Shown here piece after piece: positions 61,696 through 64,000 of a stretch of DNA of 64,000 nucleotides. Every line of letters starts with the position of its first letter. Within the stretch, counting starts at the first letter, position 1. Under the pieces are notes generated by a model. That model had not been told where the DNA came from. It worked only from the letters and a program-made list of their open reading frames with translations, and searched no databases. This stretch comes from Neelides folsomi (Eukaryota > Arthropoda > Collembola > Neelipleona > Neelidae): contig JAQGBZ010000153.1 in the NCBI GenBank assembly GCA_034687125.1, positions 80,295-144,294 of the forward strand, in the 5' to 3' direction. The translations under genes were made by a program, and so were the position numbers.

Positions 61696-62271
61696 TTAAT
61701 GAGGTTTTCTTTTGTCTTCTTTCACATCATCCTCGAAGGACTCACTACTTGAACTGCTGCTGCTGCTGTCACTTTCAGAGTAACTTGACTCATCCGATTC
61801 CCCAGACTCTTCATTCTCAGCTATTGGTTTAGCCGTCGTGGGTTTTACCTCTTCTTCATTGTTGATTGGATTCTTGGAAGAGCCAAGAGAAATTCCTGTC
61901 ACCTCTTTATTCTCATCCGTATTAATCTCATTTGGGGTCAAATCGTTCTCATCTCCCTCTTCAGACTGAGATTCGTCTGATTCCTCCGACTCTTCGGAAT
62001 CTTTATCTTCTTCTACTGGTTTCTCAGGTGCTTTTTCCTCATCAGGTTTTACCTCTGTTGGCACAACAAGATCTCCTTCTCCACCCGGAGACACGGAGAT
62101 TTCTTCAGGCTTTTCAGGCTTTGGCTCAGAAATGTCATTGGGCTTCGGTTCCCCGGCAACTTCGTTTTCTTGACTAATGGGAGCGTCAGGGGAAGCAACT
62201 GGTGCCACGGGAGGAGAATCTTGGTCTTGGGGCGTCGGAAGCCCGAGAGTTGAGAGAGTCAAGAGAGAGAG
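61696..62271 (-). CDS. Acidic-protein gene exon 2
   Basis: Acceptor TTTTTTCTTAG; begins LSLLTLSTLGLPTPQDQD. It is 191 codons plus TAA. A (GCT/AGC)n tract at about 61757-61772 encodes part of the Ser run, so allele length may vary. Confidence 0.88.
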   Translation of the reverse strand, partial: LSLLTLSTLGLPTPQDQDSPPVAPVASPDAPISQENEVAGEPKPNDISEPKPEKPEEISVSPGGEGDLVVPTEVKPDEEKAPEKPVEEDKDSEESEESDESQSEEGDENDLTPNEINTDENKEVTGISLGSSKNPINNEEEVKPTTAKPIAENEESGESDESSYSESDSSSSSSSSESFEDDVKEDKRKPH

Positions 62272-62421
62272 CTAAGAAAAAATGAAGGACTTGAAGTTAT
62301 TGATTTATGACTTGTATTTATTATAAGCCTATGTATATACCCAAAAGCTTACTAACTTTCCTGTAATAAGAACGAGAAAATAATAATTACTCACGGAGAG
62401 AAAGACATGGAAAAACTTCAT
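61696..62421 (-). CDS. Secreted acidic Ser/Glu-rich protein, complete two-exon gene
   Basis: Exon 1 (62421-62395) encodes MKFFHVFLS and ends TCC|GTGAGT; exon 2 (62271-61696) starts after TTTCTTAG with LSLLTLSTLG and runs to TAA. The join gives 200 residues. The first ~20 residues form a clear signal peptide (MKFFHVFLSLSLLTLSTLG), probably cleaved near GLPTPQ. The mature protein has no cysteine and is Pro/Glu-rich first, then strongly acidic: EEDKDSEESEESDESQSEE and SYSESDSSSSSSSSESFEDD. It ends with basic KEDKRKPH. Many Ser-x-Glu and Ser-Asp/Glu sites could be phosphorylated by secretory-pathway (Fam20C-like) or CK2-type kinases. It resembles intrinsically disordered calcium-binding or matrix phosphoproteins in composition only; no family is recognised and function is unknown. 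Confidence 0.85.
62395..62421 (-). CDS. Acidic-protein gene exon 1 (start of signal peptide)
   Basis: Nine codons, MKFFHVFLS, ending at a consensus donor GTGAGT. The 123-base intron splits the signal peptide, a common arrangement in secreted arthropod proteins. Confidence 0.85.
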
Positions 62422-62627
62422 AGCTTCGCTTGGGAAAATCAACTTGAACTTTCTACTTCTAATAGCTTTCTGAAATTGCGAGTTTGAAGAATAAGAATCC
62501 CTAGTATGGATGATTCTAACGGAGAACGGACTCGGAAACAAAGTTTTTGAAAGTTATACTACGAGCAAATCTCCGATTACTTTTATATGAAATTAAGGAT
62601 GAGCATGAAATTGATCGGCGAACATTT

Positions 62628-62637
62628 CCTTTTTATA
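62628..62637 (-). promoter_or_regulatory. TATA box for the acidic-protein gene
   Basis: TATAAAAAGG on the minus strand, a strong match to the TATA consensus, about 207 bases upstream of the start codon. Transcription would begin near 62600 and give a 5' UTR of about 180 bases. A second candidate, ATATAAAA, lies at about 62581-62588. Confidence 0.55.
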
Positions 62638-62649
62638 CAACAACTAGGA

Positions 62650-64000
62650 ATAGATAAACAAGGGAAAGAACCAAGGACCGCTTCATTTTTTACTTCCTTT
62701 TAAAGAACCTATATTTATGAGAGGTAACTAAAGTAAGAATGCTAACAATGAGTATATTGAGAAGTTTGGATAGGCCGTGTTGAAGTGGATATAGGGGATT
62801 GGGAGGAAGCTGAGTGAGAGGAAACTGGAAGTGAGGATGCAATGTAGGACATCATCCAAGGTGTCAGGTGTCAGCGAACCTTCATCACCATGTATATCCT
62901 TAACTTATGAATAAAGTTAGGATGAGGAAAATGGATCAAGACCAAATTATAATTTATAATAAGAACGAAGAAACATTTGTCATTGTGACTCATGGCAAGT
63001 TGAAATTTGTTTGAATTGTAATTTAATAAACAGAAGCAACATCATTCACTATATGACTCTTAACGTCCAATAATTCTACTTATTATAACTAAAAAAGTTT
63101 ATTATGAAAGATTATTAGAATAAATTATTAGGAATTAAATGGTTTATAGTATTGATTTTATTCTCATTGATAATTCCTTGGATTAAAATGCAATTTTATT
63201 GCTGAATAAAATTATTCTTATAATAGAAAATAACATAAAATTAAAAGAATTTATTGCACTATCAATGCCATTAATGGGCTATTTTAAAAAGTAAGGGTGT
63301 TAACGAGGCATTCACAATAAGCACAATTACATTATGTAATATATGTACACAGTTTCTAATTACCATATTTTAAGTCTTGACAAGTTCGAAAGAATTTCTA
63401 TTATGTTTGTTGGTGCAAAAATGCGTTTTACAAACTTATCAACAATACACCTGAAATGAAAACTGAAATTGGTTATAGATAGAAATAAAATCGGTATCGC
63501 GAATCCTTTTTATAAACCCACTTACTTTCAAGGTAGATGACATGAGCACTCACCAACGACAATGCGAGTGACTTACAAAAAGAAGAATTCTTTCTTTCTT
63601 TTTATTCTCAGGAAAATGTTATATTTTTTGTATTTTCTTGTTCAAAGAGATTTTTAAAATGATACTGTAGATGTGTGACATAAAGTTTGGATCTTATGAA
63701 TAGATTTATTTCTTGAAAATGCAATCTTCAACTTTTTTATTAAAATTTTATAAATAGTGAAAAGTATGTTAAGAGGTTTCAAAGGATTCATATTAAAAAA
63801 ATCAGAAACTTTTACCTGGACGTTCTTATCTCTATATTTAAAATATTAGATAAGAGTATCGGGCCTTATTCGGGCACCCCTCCCAATTCGGGCACCCCCT
63901 GCCCTCCAACCCTCTAATTGTCGAAATGGTATGGTCCAGCTTAATCCTTTAATAATAACTCCGGCTTAGGTGTTGAATGAAGTTCGGTTTCCTCGGAATG
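62650..64000. other. Intergenic sequence at right edge
   Basis: AT-rich sequence upstream of the acidic-protein gene with no recognisable ORF. Near the end is a GC-rich short direct repeat (63868-63898). The feature to the right is out of view. Confidence 0.5.
63868..63898. repeat. Short tandem duplication in a GC-rich patch
   Basis: ATTCGGGCACCCC occurs twice with an 18-base period (63868-63880 and 63886-63898), in a GC-rich patch unlike its surroundings. It could be the end of a repeat element, but no partner end is visible. Confidence 0.5.

Overview
The window is eukaryotic, AT-rich DNA with a low gene density. Genes are split by canonical GT-AG introns, and no bacterial-style operons or long intact ORFs are present. 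The gene content points to a protostome animal, most likely an arthropod; a copepod-like crustacean is only a guess. That gene content is a collagen-receptor tyrosine kinase of the DDR family, a C6orf136/DUF2358 protein and arthropod-type Tc1/mariner debris. All three supported genes are on the minus strand.

Region 1 (about 99-34856, minus): the 5' and middle part of a discoidin domain receptor (DDR) gene. Ten exons with fully compatible splice phases encode the discoidin domain, discoidin-like domain, extracellular juxtamembrane segment, transmembrane helix and start of the cytoplasmic juxtamembrane region. An eleventh exon at 34754-34856 is proposed to supply the start codon and signal sequence. 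The kinase domain must lie to the left of base 1. The introns are large (up to 10.2 kb) and hold three TA-flanked inverted-repeat DNA transposons: 10800-11377 with a broken transposase remnant, 20482-21023 (a long hairpin) and 25034-25461.

Region 2 (about 34.9-59.0 kb): a gene-poor stretch. It holds two oppositely oriented copies of a SINE-like repeat (39988-40276 and 53901-54242), scattered GC-richer islands without recognisable proteins, and one ambiguous exon-like segment (53344-53486) that reads as coding on either strand.

Region 3 (59037-60655, minus): a complete six-exon gene for a C6orf136-like (DUF2358) protein of 326 residues, with a polyadenylation signal five bases after the stop codon.

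Region 4 (61696-62421, minus): a two-exon gene for a 200-residue secreted, very acidic, Ser/Glu-rich protein with a TATA box upstream. The right end (62.6-64 kb) shows no gene.

The three genes do not form an obvious pathway. The most interesting points are the DDR ligand pocket, where four collagen-contact residues known from human DDR2 are all replaced; its cysteine-free discoidin-like domain with a large insertion; and the acidic secreted protein of no recognised family.
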